NCBI GenBank assembly: GCA_036653595.1
Contig: JAVVTQ010000006.1
Span: 1-64,000, forward strand
Length of the DNA stretch: 64,000 nucleotides
Source: JAVVTQ01 sp036653595
GTDB lineage: Bacteria > Bacillota > Clostridia > Oscillospirales > Ruminococcaceae
Direction of reading: 5' to 3'
Shown: positions 26,553 to 36,080 of the stretch, in pieces
Numbering within the stretch: the stretch's first letter is position 1
Layout: each line of letters starts with the position of its first letter
Notes under the pieces: generated by a model
Databases searched by the model: none
What the model was told of the DNA's origin: nothing
What the model saw: the letters and a program-made list of their open reading frames with translations, nothing else
Translations under genes and position numbers: made by a program

Positions 26553-27782
26553 ATGGAAGAAAAAAGAGAACGCGCAGTTTTGGCGGTTGTGGACACGGGC
26601 GATTATGACATTGAGGAATCCCTTGATGAGCTGCGCTCGCTGTGCGAGACTGCGGGAGCGGAGGTCGTGGGCGAGATAGTCCAAAAGCGCGAGGCGCCGG
26701 ATAGCTCGGGGTACCTCGGGACGGGGAAGCTCTTGGAGGCAAAGGAGCTTTGCGAGATGCTGGAAGCCGATGTCCTGATAGCCGATACGGAGCTTACAGG
26801 CTCGAAACAGAGAAATATGGAGCGGGTGGTCGGCGTTGACGTGATAGACCGCACCACGCTGATTCTGGATATATTTGCACTCTCCGCAAAAACGGCGGAG
26901 GGCAAGCTTCAAGTGGAGCTGGCACAGCTAAACTACAGACTCCCGCGTTTGGCCGGCTCTTCGGAATCGCTGTCAAGACTCGGAGGAGGCATAGGTACGC
27001 GCGGCCCGGGAGAATCCAAGCTTGAGAGCGACAGGCGGTATGTCAGGGAACGAATAAAGAATTTAAAGGAACGGCTTTTGGAGCTTGAAAAACGCCGCGA
27101 GGTCACAAGGGTGCAGCGCGGCAAGTCGAAAATACCGGTTGTGGCGCTTGTGGGCTACACCAACGTCGGAAAATCCTCGCTGCTGAACGCGCTTACCGGT
27201 GCTGACATTTTGGCGGAGGACAAGCTCTTTGCGACGCTCGATCCGACGGTCAGAAAGCTTGAGATTCCGGACTTCTGCACGGTGCTGCTCGTGGACACGG
27301 TTGGATTTGTCAGCCGCTTGCCTCATACGCTTGTCGATGCTTTCAAATCGACGCTGGAGGAGGTTTCCAGAGCCGATCTCATACTCAAAATCGTTGACGC
27401 TTCCGACAAGAATTGGTTTTCGCAGCTGGAAATTACGGAAAAGGTCATCGGGGAGCTGGGCGCGGCTGCGACACAGTCACTTGTGGTGTTTAACAAGTGC
27501 GACAAAATCGACACGCAAAAAGCTCTTTGCGGGATTTGCGTCTCCGCAAAAACAGGTGACGGCCTTTGCAAGCTCACTGAAGAGGTTGCAAAAATCCTTT
27601 CCGAGCGAATCGTCAGGTGCTCGATAATGCTTCCGTTTGACAGCCTTGCGCTCGGCGCATACATCAGGGAATTCGGCGATGTTATTTCCGAGAGCTGCGA
27701 AGAAGACGGAATGCACATGGAGGTTTCCATCGCAAAGGAATACTTTGCAAAAATAGAGCGCTTTGCGAAAGATAAGAAATAA
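26553..27782 (+). CDS. hflX: GTPase HflX
   Basis: A ribosome-associated GTPase of 409 aa that rescues or splits stalled ribosomes under stress. The N-terminal HflX domain includes SSGYLGTGKLLE and DVIDRTTLILDIFA, followed by the GIGTRGPGESKLESDRR linker. The GTPase motifs follow: G1 GYTNVGKSS, G3 DTVGFV and G4 NKCD. I use the ATG following AGAGGT rather than a GTG two codons earlier. The gene appears monocistronic; nrdD downstream has its own promoter. Confidence 0.96.
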   Translation: MEEKRERAVLAVVDTGDYDIEESLDELRSLCETAGAEVVGEIVQKREAPDSSGYLGTGKLLEAKELCEMLEADVLIADTELTGSKQRNMERVVGVDVIDRTTLILDIFALSAKTAEGKLQVELAQLNYRLPRLAGSSESLSRLGGGIGTRGPGESKLESDRRYVRERIKNLKERLLELEKRREVTRVQRGKSKIPVVALVGYTNVGKSSLLNALTGADILAEDKLFATLDPTVRKLEIPDFCTVLLVDTVGFVSRLPHTLVDAFKSTLEEVSRADLILKIVDASDKNWFSQLEITEKVIGELGAAATQSLVVFNKCDKIDTQKALCGICVSAKTGDGLCKLTEEVAKILSERIVRCSIMLPFDSLALGAYIREFGDVISESCEEDGMHMEVSIAKEYFAKIERFAKDKK

Positions 27783-27843
27783 AGGCGGCTGATGTTTAGC
27801 AAAAATAACCTAATAAGTGCCATATATTTATAGACAAATGCTG

Positions 27844-27872
27844 TTGACGTACAAGATATAGTGTATTATAAT
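27844..27872 (+). promoter_or_regulatory. predicted sigma-A promoter of nrdDG
   Basis: TTGACG and TATAAT are exactly 17 bases apart. The spacer holds a sequence resembling an NrdR box, so a bound repressor would block RNA polymerase. A 120-base leader lies between this promoter and the nrdD start. Confidence 0.85.
27849..27864 (+). promoter_or_regulatory. candidate NrdR box in nrdDG promoter
   Basis: GTACAAGATATAGTGT matches the published NrdR consensus ACACWATATATWGTGT at 13 of 16 positions, with a perfect right half. NrdR boxes usually occur as pairs 31-32 bases apart; a weaker partner with the central ATATATT lies 32 bases upstream (27817-27832, 8 of 16). NrdR represses ribonucleotide reductase genes when dATP is high. 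The repressor gene is not in this window. Confidence 0.55.
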
Positions 27873-27995
27873 TTTAATCACGACACCATGTAGCAAAGAC
27901 GGGGCAAAGTTGGCACTGAGGCGCCGCCGACAGACATGCATCGAAAACATAATTCGCATAGAGGTTCACGGGTCAAAACCGGAGGAGGACAAAGA

Positions 27996-30320
27996 GTGTT
28001 AAAGACTATTAAAAAGCGCGATGGGCGAGAGGTTGAGTACAAAATCGAGAAAATTGCAACCGCAATCGAAAAAGCGATGCAGGCCGCGGGGAGAAAAAAT
28101 CCCGAGGAATGTGCGAGGCTTGCGAAGATTGTGGAGATACGACTCAACGATTTGTTCATCGACACAGCTCCTACGGTCGAGGATATACAGGACACTGTTG
28201 AAAATGTCCTGATGGACAACGGCTATGCGTTTGTTGCCAAAAAATTTATTTTATACAGAAGCAACCGGACGCGTGCCCGCGAGATGAACACGAGCCTGAT
28301 GAAAATATATGATGAACTGACGTTTGCGGACGCCGGCGATTCCGACATGAAGCGCGACAACGCCAATATTGACGGCGACACGGCGATGGGCGTCATGCTC
28401 AAATATGGCTCCGAGGGTGCAAAGGATTATTACAGCAAATACATACTCACCGAAAAGCAGGCGACGGCGCATCGGGAGGGTGACATTCACATCCATGACA
28501 TGGATTTTTATACTCTGACAACGACATGCTGCCAGATAGATTTGCTGGAGCTGTTTAAAGGCGGGTTTTCCACAGGGCACGGATATCTGCGGGAGCCCAA
28601 CGATATAGTGAGCTATGCCGCGTTGGCCTGCATAGCCATTCAGAGCAACCAAAATGATCAGCACGGCGGACAGAGCGTGCCGAACTTTGACTATGCACTC
28701 GCCCCCGGCGTGGCGAAAACCTATAAGCGCAACTATTTTAAAAACATCGCAAAAGCACTCGCGACAATCACCGGCCGCGAGCCTGATTATGAAAAAGAAA
28801 TAAAACCGATAATGGCACAGCTTGCGCAAAAGGGACTTGTGCCGAAGCTCGACAATATGACCGAAGAGCTGTACGCGCAGGAAAAGGCGGAGCTTTTGAA
28901 GCTCGGCTATTCCGAAGAAGACATAAGCAGGGCTCAAAAGCTCTCCACAAAGTATGCAAAGGAGGAGACAGAGCGCGCGACATATCAGGCCATGGAGGCG
29001 CTCGTTCACAACCTCAACACGATGCACAGCCGTGCGGGAGCACAGACTCCGTTTTCGTCGATAAACTACGGAACCGACATTTCACCTGAGGGCAGGCTTG
29101 TCATGCGCAGCGTAATGCTGGCGACAGAGTCCGGCCTCGGCGCAGGGGAGACGGCGATTTTCCCGATACACATTTTCAAGGTAAAGGAGGGCGTCAACTA
29201 CAATAAAGAAGACCCGAACTATGACTTGTTCAAGCTTGCGTGCCGAGTTTCGGCCAAGCGTCTGTTCCCGAACTTCGGCTTTATTGACGCGCCTTTCAAT
29301 ATTCAGTACTATAAGCCCGGCCATCCGGAGACGGAGGTCACTTATATGGGATGCCGCACACGCGTCATCGGAAACGTATATGACCCGTCGCGCGAAATCA
29401 CGTACGGCAGAGGAAATCTCAGCTTTACTTCGATAAATTTGCCGCGCATAGCGATTAAAAGCAACAAGAATATAGAGTGGTTTTTTGAAGAGCTTGAAAA
29501 GAAGATGGATTTGAGCTGCCAGCAGCTGCTCGACAGGTTCGAGATTCAGCGCCACAAGCACGTCTACAATTACCCGTTCCTCATGGGGCAGGGCGTTTGG
29601 ATTGACAGCAAGAACCTAGGGCCAAACGACGAGGTCGGCGAGGTGCTCAAACACGGCACTCTCTCGGTGGGCTTTATAGGACTTGCGGAGACTCTCGTTG
29701 CGCTGACGGGCAAGCACCACGGCGAGAGCGAGCAGTCGCGCAATCTGGGACTTGAGATAATCGGGTTTATGCGCGATTATCTGGATACAAAAAGCAGGGA
29801 GATGGGCCTTAACTTTTCGCTGCTCGCCACACCTGCGGAGGGTCTTTCAGGGCGTTTTGTGAGGCTTGACAAGAAAAAATTCGGCATAATAGAGGGCGTG
29901 ACAGACCGCGATTACTACACAAACAGCTTCCATGTGCCCGTCTACTACCCGATATCCGCATATGAAAAAATAAAGATTGAGGCGCCATACCATGCGCTTA
30001 CAAATGCGGGGCATATTTCGTACGTCGAGCTGGACGGAGACACAGCTCAGAACATAGAAGCTTTTGAAAAAATCGTGCGCTTTATGAAGGAATCCGGCAT
30101 AGGCTACGGCTCTATAAATCACCCTGTGGACCGCGACCCGTGCTGCGGATACAATGGCATAATAGGCGACGAATGCCCGAAGTGCCACAGAAAAGAAAAT
30201 GAGGGCGCTGTCGGCTTTGAGAGAATACGCAGAATAACCGGATACCTTGTCGGAACTCTGGACAGATTCAATGACGCAAAGCGCGCCGAGGAAAAGGACA
30301 GGATAAAACACGATGTGTAA
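27996..30320 (+). CDS. nrdD: anaerobic (class III) ribonucleoside-triphosphate reductase
   Basis: The oxygen-sensitive glycyl radical enzyme reduces ribonucleoside triphosphates to deoxyribonucleotides. The 774-aa chain has an N-terminal ATP-cone (KTIKKRDGREVEYKIEKI...FVAKKFILYR, residues 1-95) that senses ATP/dATP, a ten-strand barrel core with GMYC-equivalent active-site region, the zinc site CCGYNGIIGDECPKCH, and the C-terminal glycyl radical loop RRITGYLVGTL (Gly near 749). The start is GTG, 7 bases after GGAGGAGG; an upstream ATG in frame lacks such a site. It overlaps nrdG by eight bases. Confidence 0.96.
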   Translation: MLKTIKKRDGREVEYKIEKIATAIEKAMQAAGRKNPEECARLAKIVEIRLNDLFIDTAPTVEDIQDTVENVLMDNGYAFVAKKFILYRSNRTRAREMNTSLMKIYDELTFADAGDSDMKRDNANIDGDTAMGVMLKYGSEGAKDYYSKYILTEKQATAHREGDIHIHDMDFYTLTTTCCQIDLLELFKGGFSTGHGYLREPNDIVSYAALACIAIQSNQNDQHGGQSVPNFDYALAPGVAKTYKRNYFKNIAKALATITGREPDYEKEIKPIMAQLAQKGLVPKLDNMTEELYAQEKAELLKLGYSEEDISRAQKLSTKYAKEETERATYQAMEALVHNLNTMHSRAGAQTPFSSINYGTDISPEGRLVMRSVMLATESGLGAGETAIFPIHIFKVKEGVNYNKEDPNYDLFKLACRVSAKRLFPNFGFIDAPFNIQYYKPGHPETEVTYMGCRTRVIGNVYDPSREITYGRGNLSFTSINLPRIAIKSNKNIEWFFEELEKKMDLSCQQLLDRFEIQRHKHVYNYPFLMGQGVWIDSKNLGPNDEVGEVLKHGTLSVGFIGLAETLVALTGKHHGESEQSRNLGLEIIGFMRDYLDTKSREMGLNFSLLATPAEGLSGRFVRLDKKKFGIIEGVTDRDYYTNSFHVPVYYPISAYEKIKIEAPYHALTNAGHISYVELDGDTAQNIEAFEKIVRFMKESGIGYGSINHPVDRDPCCGYNGIIGDECPKCHRKENEGAVGFERIRRITGYLVGTLDRFNDAKRAEEKDRIKHDV

Positions 30321-30825
30321 ACTCAGGGTTGCCGGAATTGTCGGAGATTCGATAACCGATGGTCCGGGTATACGCACCACCGTTTTTGTGCAGGGCTGTC
30401 CGCACCACTGCGAGGGCTGTCATAATCCGGAGACACATGATTTTTCGGGCGGCACAGAGATGACAGTGGAGCAGATATTTAAAAAAATAGAGTCCAATCC
30501 CCTGCTTTGCGGCGTGACCTTTTCGGGAGGAGAGCCGATGAGCCAAGCGTTTGCGCTGGCGGAGCTTGCCCAAAAAATAAAGGAGCTGGGCTTGGAGCTG
30601 GCCGTCTACACGGGCTACACCTTTGAGCAGCTGCTCGAAAAAAACGATAGCGACCAAATGCGGCTGCTCTCCTTGACGGACACGCTGATAGACGGGCGGT
30701 TTGTGCTCTCGGAGCGCAGTCTGGACTTGAAATTCAAGGGCTCGCGCAATCAGCGTGTGCTAAACGTGAAAAAAAGCCTTCGAGAATGCGCCGCCGTGTT
30801 GGAGACGGGGGAGCGCTGGGCATAG
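30313..30825 (+). CDS. nrdG: anaerobic ribonucleotide reductase-activating protein
   Basis: A small radical SAM enzyme (170 aa) that generates the glycyl radical on NrdD. The iron-sulfur motif is C29xxxC33xxC36 in GCPHHCEGCHN, followed by TFSGGEPM for SAM binding. The start overlaps the nrdD stop region, so translation is coupled. A perfect-stem terminator follows. Confidence 0.95.
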   Translation: MCKLRVAGIVGDSITDGPGIRTTVFVQGCPHHCEGCHNPETHDFSGGTEMTVEQIFKKIESNPLLCGVTFSGGEPMSQAFALAELAQKIKELGLELAVYTGYTFEQLLEKNDSDQMRLLSLTDTLIDGRFVLSERSLDLKFKGSRNQRVLNVKKSLRECAAVLETGERWA

Positions 30826-30883
30826 CCGCGAACAGTCGGCAAGGCGCGCACTCGGTTTTCGATGTGCAGAAATTAACTTTATC

Positions 30884-30920
30884 AAAAAATCGGGCGGAAA
30901 TTTTCCGCCCGATTTTTTTT
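30884..30920 (+). terminator. intrinsic terminator of nrdDG
   Basis: ATCGGGCGGAAA and TTTCCGCCCGAT make a long perfect stem flanked by A-run and T-run, so it can work in both directions, though only nrdG needs it. Confidence 0.93.
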
Positions 30921-31049
30921 GTGAGAATATTGACCAAATACATGAAACAGCTTTTGGAAATGCGGAAAATAAGCATTTTTATGCGAAAGCTCAAGGAAAA
31001 GTGTTTTGAATTCTGCCAATATAATCACACAACATTCACAGCGCTGAAA

Positions 31050-31078
31050 TTGCATTGTAACCGTAAAAATTGTATAAT
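31050..31078 (+). promoter_or_regulatory. predicted sigma-A promoter of the Gld-type ABC operon
   Basis: TTGCAT and TATAAT are exactly 17 bases apart, 50 bases ahead of the first gene. The 130 bases between the nrdG terminator and this promoter show no gene. Confidence 0.75.
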
Positions 31079-31127
31079 ACATTGAGATTACTATAAAACA
31101 AGATTTGAGTGAGGTGGCTGCACCGCG

Positions 31128-32063
31128 ATGATAGAGCTAAAAAACATCACCAAGAGCTACGGCGAAAAGCTGGCCGTGGACAATATCAGCTTTAAAATTG
31201 AAAAAGGCGAAATACTGGGATTTCTCGGCCCCAACGGCGCCGGGAAATCGACCACGATGAATATCCTGACAGGTTATCTCTCCGCCAACGACGGCACGGT
31301 TGTCATCGACGGCGTCGACATGCTCGAAAACCCCAAGGAGGCAAAAAAGAAAATAGGATATCTCCCCGAACAGCCCCCGCTGTATCTGGACATGTCCGTA
31401 CAGGAATATCTCGATTTTCTCTACGACCTAAAAAGCTGCCGTCTTCCGCGCAAGGCACATATAGAGGAAATCTGCGATTTAGCGCAAGTCGCGCATGTAA
31501 AACAGCGCATCATAAAAAATCTCTCAAAAGGCTATCGCCAGCGCGTGGGGCTTGCGGGCGCTCTTGTCGGAAATCCGGGTGTTTTGGTTCTCGATGAGCC
31601 GACCGTCGGACTTGATCCGACGCAGATTATTGAAATACGCGAGCTTATAAAAAAGCTCGGAGAAAATCATACTATAATATTGTCCTCACACATTCTGCCC
31701 GAAATAGAGGCTGTCTGCGAGAGGGTTATTGTCATAGATAAGGGCAGGCTGATCGCCGACGATACACCGCAGAATCTGTCGAAGCAGGTGTCGGGGGATT
31801 CGTCTGTGTATGTGCGCGTCGGCGGTGACAAATCAAAAGCCGAGAGGGCTTTGGAAAAAGTCGGCGATGTGGAAAAAATTGAATATTCAAGCAAAAAAGA
31901 AAAGAATGCCCACGAGTTTTGCATAACACCAAAATGCGGATGCGATGTTCGCGCGCAGATTGTAGAGACGCTCTGCGAGGAAAGTATACCTGTGCTGGGC
32001 CTTCGGTTTGCAGAGCTCACGCTAGAGGATATTTTCCTCGAATTGATTTCAAAGGAGGCCTAG
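31128..32063 (+). CDS. ABC transporter ATP-binding protein, GldA-like
   Basis: The ATPase subunit (311 aa) of a type ABC-2 exporter. It has Walker A GPNGAGKST, signature LSKGYRQRVGLAGAL and Walker B VLVLDEPTVGLDPTQI, plus a C-terminal extension of about 80 residues with a small regulatory-looking domain (ASGDSSVYVRVGG-like region through GLRFAELTLEDIFLELI). Together with the next two genes it has the GldA-GldF-GldG arrangement first known from gliding Bacteroidetes but widespread in non-gliding bacteria; the substrate is unknown. The first gene of a likely seven-gene operon. Confidence 0.92.
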   Translation: MIELKNITKSYGEKLAVDNISFKIEKGEILGFLGPNGAGKSTTMNILTGYLSANDGTVVIDGVDMLENPKEAKKKIGYLPEQPPLYLDMSVQEYLDFLYDLKSCRLPRKAHIEEICDLAQVAHVKQRIIKNLSKGYRQRVGLAGALVGNPGVLVLDEPTVGLDPTQIIEIRELIKKLGENHTIILSSHILPEIEAVCERVIVIDKGRLIADDTPQNLSKQVSGDSSVYVRVGGDKSKAERALEKVGDVEKIEYSSKKEKNAHEFCITPKCGCDVRAQIVETLCEESIPVLGLRFAELTLEDIFLELISKEA

Positions 32064-32067
32064 ACTG

Positions 32068-32772
32068 ATGGGCGCAATATTCAGACGGGAATTTAGAGCA
32101 TACTTCCAGTCGCCGATAGGTTATATATGTCTGGCGGTGTTTTGGGCGGGCTGCGGCTGGTTTTTCTACGCAAGCACACTGATGACGGCGACAGCTGAGC
32201 TTCGCTCGGTATTTGCCGGAATGGGCACGATATCCATTTTTGTTATTCCGCTTCTGACGATGAGACTTTTCAGCGAGGACAAACGGCTCAAGACCGATCA
32301 GGTTCTTCTTACGGCACCGGTGTCGCTGTGGGAGCTTGTCATGGGGAAATTTCTCTCAGCGTTGAGCGTGTACGCCATAAGCGTCTCAATTGCACTTGTT
32401 TATGGCTTTACACTCAGCATATTTGCCACGGTCGAGTGGTCGGTCGTCATAGGCTTGTTTTTTGGCATGCTGATGATGGGCGGCGCGATGATAGCCATCG
32501 GAGCGTTTATTTCGTCGCTTACGGAAAATCAGATTGTGGCGGCTGTCGCAACGTTTGCGGCGATGCTTTTGATAGGTGTTATAAATTATATCCCCGAGAT
32601 TGTCAATATCACCTTCGTGCAGGATTTGATGAGAAACCTGTCCTTTGACAACAGGTTTTATACATTCCAGATAGGCACCTTTAACCTTGCGAGCACAGTG
32701 TTCTTTCTCTCGGTGCAATTTCTTTTCTGCTTTTTAACCGTGCGCATATTTGAAAAGCGCCGCTACGCATGA
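32068..32772 (+). CDS. ABC transporter permease, GldF-like
   Basis: A 234-aa ABC-2 permease with six hydrophobic segments; typical parts are FRREFRAYFQSPIGYICLAVF at the start and MRLFSEDKRLKTDQVLLTAPVSLWELVMGKFLSAL. The length and the TPIAYI-like first segment are those of GldF-type permeases. It starts five bases after the ATPase gene and overlaps the next gene by four. Confidence 0.92.
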   Translation: MGAIFRREFRAYFQSPIGYICLAVFWAGCGWFFYASTLMTATAELRSVFAGMGTISIFVIPLLTMRLFSEDKRLKTDQVLLTAPVSLWELVMGKFLSALSVYAISVSIALVYGFTLSIFATVEWSVVIGLFFGMLMMGGAMIAIGAFISSLTENQIVAAVATFAAMLLIGVINYIPEIVNITFVQDLMRNLSFDNRFYTFQIGTFNLASTVFFLSVQFLFCFLTVRIFEKRRYA

Positions 32773-34232
32773 GGGGAGAAAAAATGAAAGATAAAATGAA
32801 CTCCAGAAAACACAAATTCGGGCGCATCGCCGCCTTTACAACGATAGTCGTGGTGGTGGCGCTTGTCGCGGCAAATGTGCTGGCTACGCTTCTCACAAAC
32901 AGATTTTCACTCGAGCTTGATTTGACAAGAGCAAAGGCATTTGTTGTATCCGAGCCGGTGCGCGCCGCGTTTGAAGGCGTTGACGCAATCACAGAGGTGA
33001 CGGTGCTCTACAACGAAAATGACTTTATCACCGCAAACCCGTATTTTGCACAGGTGGATAAAATACTGCGCACGGCCGCCGATGTCAACGAAAAGATAAC
33101 ATATCGGTATGTCGATCCTGTAGAGAGTCCGGATATCACCTCAAAGTACCCGACGCTCAAGGCAACGCGCGGAAATATTATAATCGAAAACAAGGTCAAC
33201 AGCCGCGTTGTCGAAATTGAGACTGCGGACCTGTTCTATATGGCCGACGAGACAACCATCCAAAGCTCGCGCGCAGAAGAGGTCTTGGCCTCAAGAATCG
33301 TGTCGCTGACGGCAAAGGATTCAGTGGAGGTGGCATTTTCAAAAGGTCATGGAGAAAGCGCGACAGCGTCGTTTAAATCTCTGTTTTCCGTAAATAATTA
33401 TATGGTCAGCGAAGTCGACACGATGACTGAAACCATAGGCGAAAATGTGCGCCTGCTAACAATAGTTGCGCCTAAAACAGACTTCTCCATGGAGGAGATA
33501 AAGCTTCTCGAGAATTACTTATATAACGGCGGACAATACGGCAAGTCAATCGCATACTTCGCCTCACTGGAGCAACCGAATCTGCCCAACCTAAGCGCAT
33601 TTTTGGCGGGATACGGCATGAAAATCCGCGATGAAATGGTGTACGAGCGCGACACGACAATGACGCTCGGAGACGATTACAGATATACATTTGTCAATTA
33701 TCTCGAAAAAGAGTATGCCAAGACTGCGATAAACGCGCAGCTGCGCACATGGGCGCCGTTCTCAAGGCCTGTGGATATCCTCTTTGCGGACTCAGGCTCT
33801 GTTCGGACACAGGCGATTTTGGGATTTTCTCCCGAGGCGATTACAACACCCGTGGCCTCCTCAGAGCAGATTAAGCCCGAGGACATAAAGTCGGGAGAGA
33901 CTCTCTATAATGCCGTAGTCTCCACGCAATATGTCAGGGACGGCGCCGCCGAAAAAACCTCGACAGTCACGGTTTTCGGCTCGGATACAATGGTTTTGGA
34001 CACGACAATAGACGCCAAAAACTTCGGAAATGCCGAATTTATGCTGGGGTTTGCTGAAAAGGTGGCACCTAATGCCGTCAGTCTGGGGGTTGCTCCAAAG
34101 AGCATCACAGGCAGCACCATGACACTTACAAGCTCTGTGACCACGATGCTCGGAGTGTTGTTTGTCGGAATTGTCCCCGCCATCGTGCTCATCGCCGGGC
34201 TGATTGTATTTTTCCGCAGGAGGGACAAGTAA
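32769..34232 (+). CDS. GldG family protein of ABC transporter
   Basis: A 487-aa protein with one N-terminal membrane helix (about residues 18-40), a large outside domain and a C-terminal helix (about 455-480) that ends in FFRRRDK. The outer domain has the family pattern LDLTRAKAFVVSEPVRAAF, VRFYDPDRNP-like TYRYVDPVESPD, and LTIVAPKTDFSMEEIKLLENYLYNGG. GldG proteins belong to the uncharacterised ABC-type auxiliary family that is fused to or paired with GldF. Function unknown. Confidence 0.87.
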   Translation: MRGEKMKDKMNSRKHKFGRIAAFTTIVVVVALVAANVLATLLTNRFSLELDLTRAKAFVVSEPVRAAFEGVDAITEVTVLYNENDFITANPYFAQVDKILRTAADVNEKITYRYVDPVESPDITSKYPTLKATRGNIIIENKVNSRVVEIETADLFYMADETTIQSSRAEEVLASRIVSLTAKDSVEVAFSKGHGESATASFKSLFSVNNYMVSEVDTMTETIGENVRLLTIVAPKTDFSMEEIKLLENYLYNGGQYGKSIAYFASLEQPNLPNLSAFLAGYGMKIRDEMVYERDTTMTLGDDYRYTFVNYLEKEYAKTAINAQLRTWAPFSRPVDILFADSGSVRTQAILGFSPEAITTPVASSEQIKPEDIKSGETLYNAVVSTQYVRDGAAEKTSTVTVFGSDTMVLDTTIDAKNFGNAEFMLGFAEKVAPNAVSLGVAPKSITGSTMTLTSSVTTMLGVLFVGIVPAIVLIAGLIVFFRRRDK

Positions 34233-34233
34233 A

Positions 34234-35622
34234 TTGAAGTCTAAACGCAAAGCACTCATTGCAGCCGCGGCCGTGTTGGCCGTGCTGGTCTGCGCTATAG
34301 CGCTTCTTAGCCTCGCCCCTCAAAAGGGCGATGAAAGTGAAAGAAAAATTTACGAGCTTATCAAGCATGACGACGACGATGTCAAAAGCGTCGTCATCTC
34401 AAATGAAAAAGGCGAATACACTGTCACAAAGACCGGTGGAGAGATGGTCTATTCAACCCCCGGCCTCGCGGGTCTGCCGCAGACAAAAGAAAACTATTAT
34501 GACCTGATTCACAAGTGCGCCGTGCTGACAGCCTCACACAAGCTCAAGGCCTCGGCGGAGGACTATGGAAAGTATGGGCTGGATTCTCCTTGTGCTACGG
34601 CAAGTATTGAATATGAAAGCGGAGAAAAGGCAACAATTCATATCGGAGACAGTCTAAAATCAGAGGGATTTACGTATTTTCTCCTTGAGGGTGACGAGCA
34701 CGTCTATGCGGGCAGCGAAAACCAGTTTTCATATTATTTTGGCGATGAATCGATGCTGCTCAACACCGCGCTTGCGCCGGGCGCCTCTCTGGGAGCGACC
34801 GGACAGGGCAATATGTCAGAGCCGGATTATTTGAGATTCCCAAATAAAGACGGGGTCGAATATATAATCGAGACGACGGACAGCTTTACTGACGGCTATG
34901 GCAACACGTTTAGACACTTGCAGCAAAGCCCAAAAAAGAGCTTTGTGGATGCCGCTAAACTCAAAGAGGTTTTCCCGCGGATAATGGAGTTTAGCGCCGA
35001 CTCGGCATATATAATGCACCCGACAAAGCAACAGCTCGATTCCTTTGCCTTTGACAAGCCCTATACCTATATAGACATCGGTATAGACGGGAAGATGGCA
35101 AAAATTTCGATTGTAAAATATGAAGGCGGTTATCTCGCCTACAAGGAGGGCGTCGACGTCATATGGAAGCTTGCCGACTACCTCATAACCTGGCTGGATG
35201 TGGAGAGCGACACGCTGACGAGCCACTACTTTGCGGCTCCCTCGATGGCGCAGCTTTTCTCGCTTTCAGTTGAAGTTAATGGCAGCAGCTATCTGTTTGA
35301 GCGCCTAGACGGCGACTTTGCGTGCCGCGGTGAAACGATAAATAAAAGCTCTTGGGAGCAGCTTTACAAGCTCGCGTGCTCTGTCAACTCCTACAACAGC
35401 GCAGAATATGACATGGGCGGAAACGTCGCCGCAAAGCTTGTCTTCTTGCTGGAGAGCGGCGAAAAAGAGACGGTGGAGCTCAGACAGACAGAGGCTCGAA
35501 CCTTGGGCATATTCATAAACGGAAAAAATATAGGCTATACGCTGCGTGAGGTTTTTGCCGAAAGGCTTGCGGAGGGCTGCGAAAATGCGCTTGCCGGAAA
35601 GAGCGTATCGGCGAGCTGGTAA
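34234..35622 (+). CDS. DUF4340 domain-containing membrane protein
   Basis: The 462-aa protein has an N-terminal membrane anchor (residues 6-27) followed by an extracellular domain with repeated DUF4340 features (YELIKHDDDDVKSVVISNEKGEYTVTK, YGLDSPCATASIEYESGEKATIHIGDS, SVEVNGSSYLFER). The start is TTG nine bases after CAGGAGGG, just past the GldG stop. DUF4340 genes regularly follow GldG genes, so it is likely an extracytoplasmic accessory of this transporter (inference from gene order). Confidence 0.85.
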   Translation: MKSKRKALIAAAAVLAVLVCAIALLSLAPQKGDESERKIYELIKHDDDDVKSVVISNEKGEYTVTKTGGEMVYSTPGLAGLPQTKENYYDLIHKCAVLTASHKLKASAEDYGKYGLDSPCATASIEYESGEKATIHIGDSLKSEGFTYFLLEGDEHVYAGSENQFSYYFGDESMLLNTALAPGASLGATGQGNMSEPDYLRFPNKDGVEYIIETTDSFTDGYGNTFRHLQQSPKKSFVDAAKLKEVFPRIMEFSADSAYIMHPTKQQLDSFAFDKPYTYIDIGIDGKMAKISIVKYEGGYLAYKEGVDVIWKLADYLITWLDVESDTLTSHYFAAPSMAQLFSLSVEVNGSSYLFERLDGDFACRGETINKSSWEQLYKLACSVNSYNSAEYDMGGNVAAKLVFLLESGEKETVELRQTEARTLGIFINGKNIGYTLREVFAERLAEGCENALAGKSVSASW

Positions 35623-35642
35623 AAACGGGAGGGGGAGAAATA

Positions 35643-36080
35643 TTGGAGATAAAGCTTTCGTATTATGCCGCCACTATCTGGATTGTGTGGTGGACAATTT
35701 GTGTGACGGCAGTATTTATCCTCGTCTCGGTACTCAATTTGGGTGTGCCGGTTTATCTTATGCCCGCGGTGCATTTGCCGGTCACACTGCTGCTTATACT
35801 ATATAAGAGAAGCGTGAGAATTTTTGATGACGGTGTTTATCTCAACATCAAGCACGGCTTCTTTATTAGGCGGAACAGATCGATTGTGAAGAGCATGGTC
35901 GTTTCGGCGACGAGCTTTGCCTCACCTCTTCAGCGAGTGCTGGGATGCACAAATCTGTGCATAACCACAGCTGGCTCGCGTTTGACGGTGAGCTCCATAG
36001 ACCGTGCCGACGCCCGCAAAATATACCACGACCTGTGCCCTGCAAAGCCGCCCGAAGCGAAGAGGCAGGAGCAGAAATGA
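35643..36080 (+). CDS. bacterial PH-domain membrane protein, YdbS-like
   Basis: A 145-aa protein with two membrane helices near residues 8-30 and 36-55 followed by one bPH2 domain (VRIFDDGVYLNIKHGFFIRRNRSI...). It starts with TTG 6 bases after GGGAGGGGGAG. The next gene overlaps by four bases and carries further bPH2 domains; the pair looks like Bacillus ydbS-ydbT. Function is not known; a role at the cell envelope is likely. Confidence 0.75.
   Translation: MEIKLSYYAATIWIVWWTICVTAVFILVSVLNLGVPVYLMPAVHLPVTLLLILYKRSVRIFDDGVYLNIKHGFFIRRNRSIVKSMVVSATSFASPLQRVLGCTNLCITTAGSRLTVSSIDRADARKIYHDLCPAKPPEAKRQEQK

Noticed and set aside
28251..29027. 258-codon leftward ORF opposite nrdD
   Set aside because: Antisense shadow of a highly conserved coding region; no binding site and no recognisable domain.
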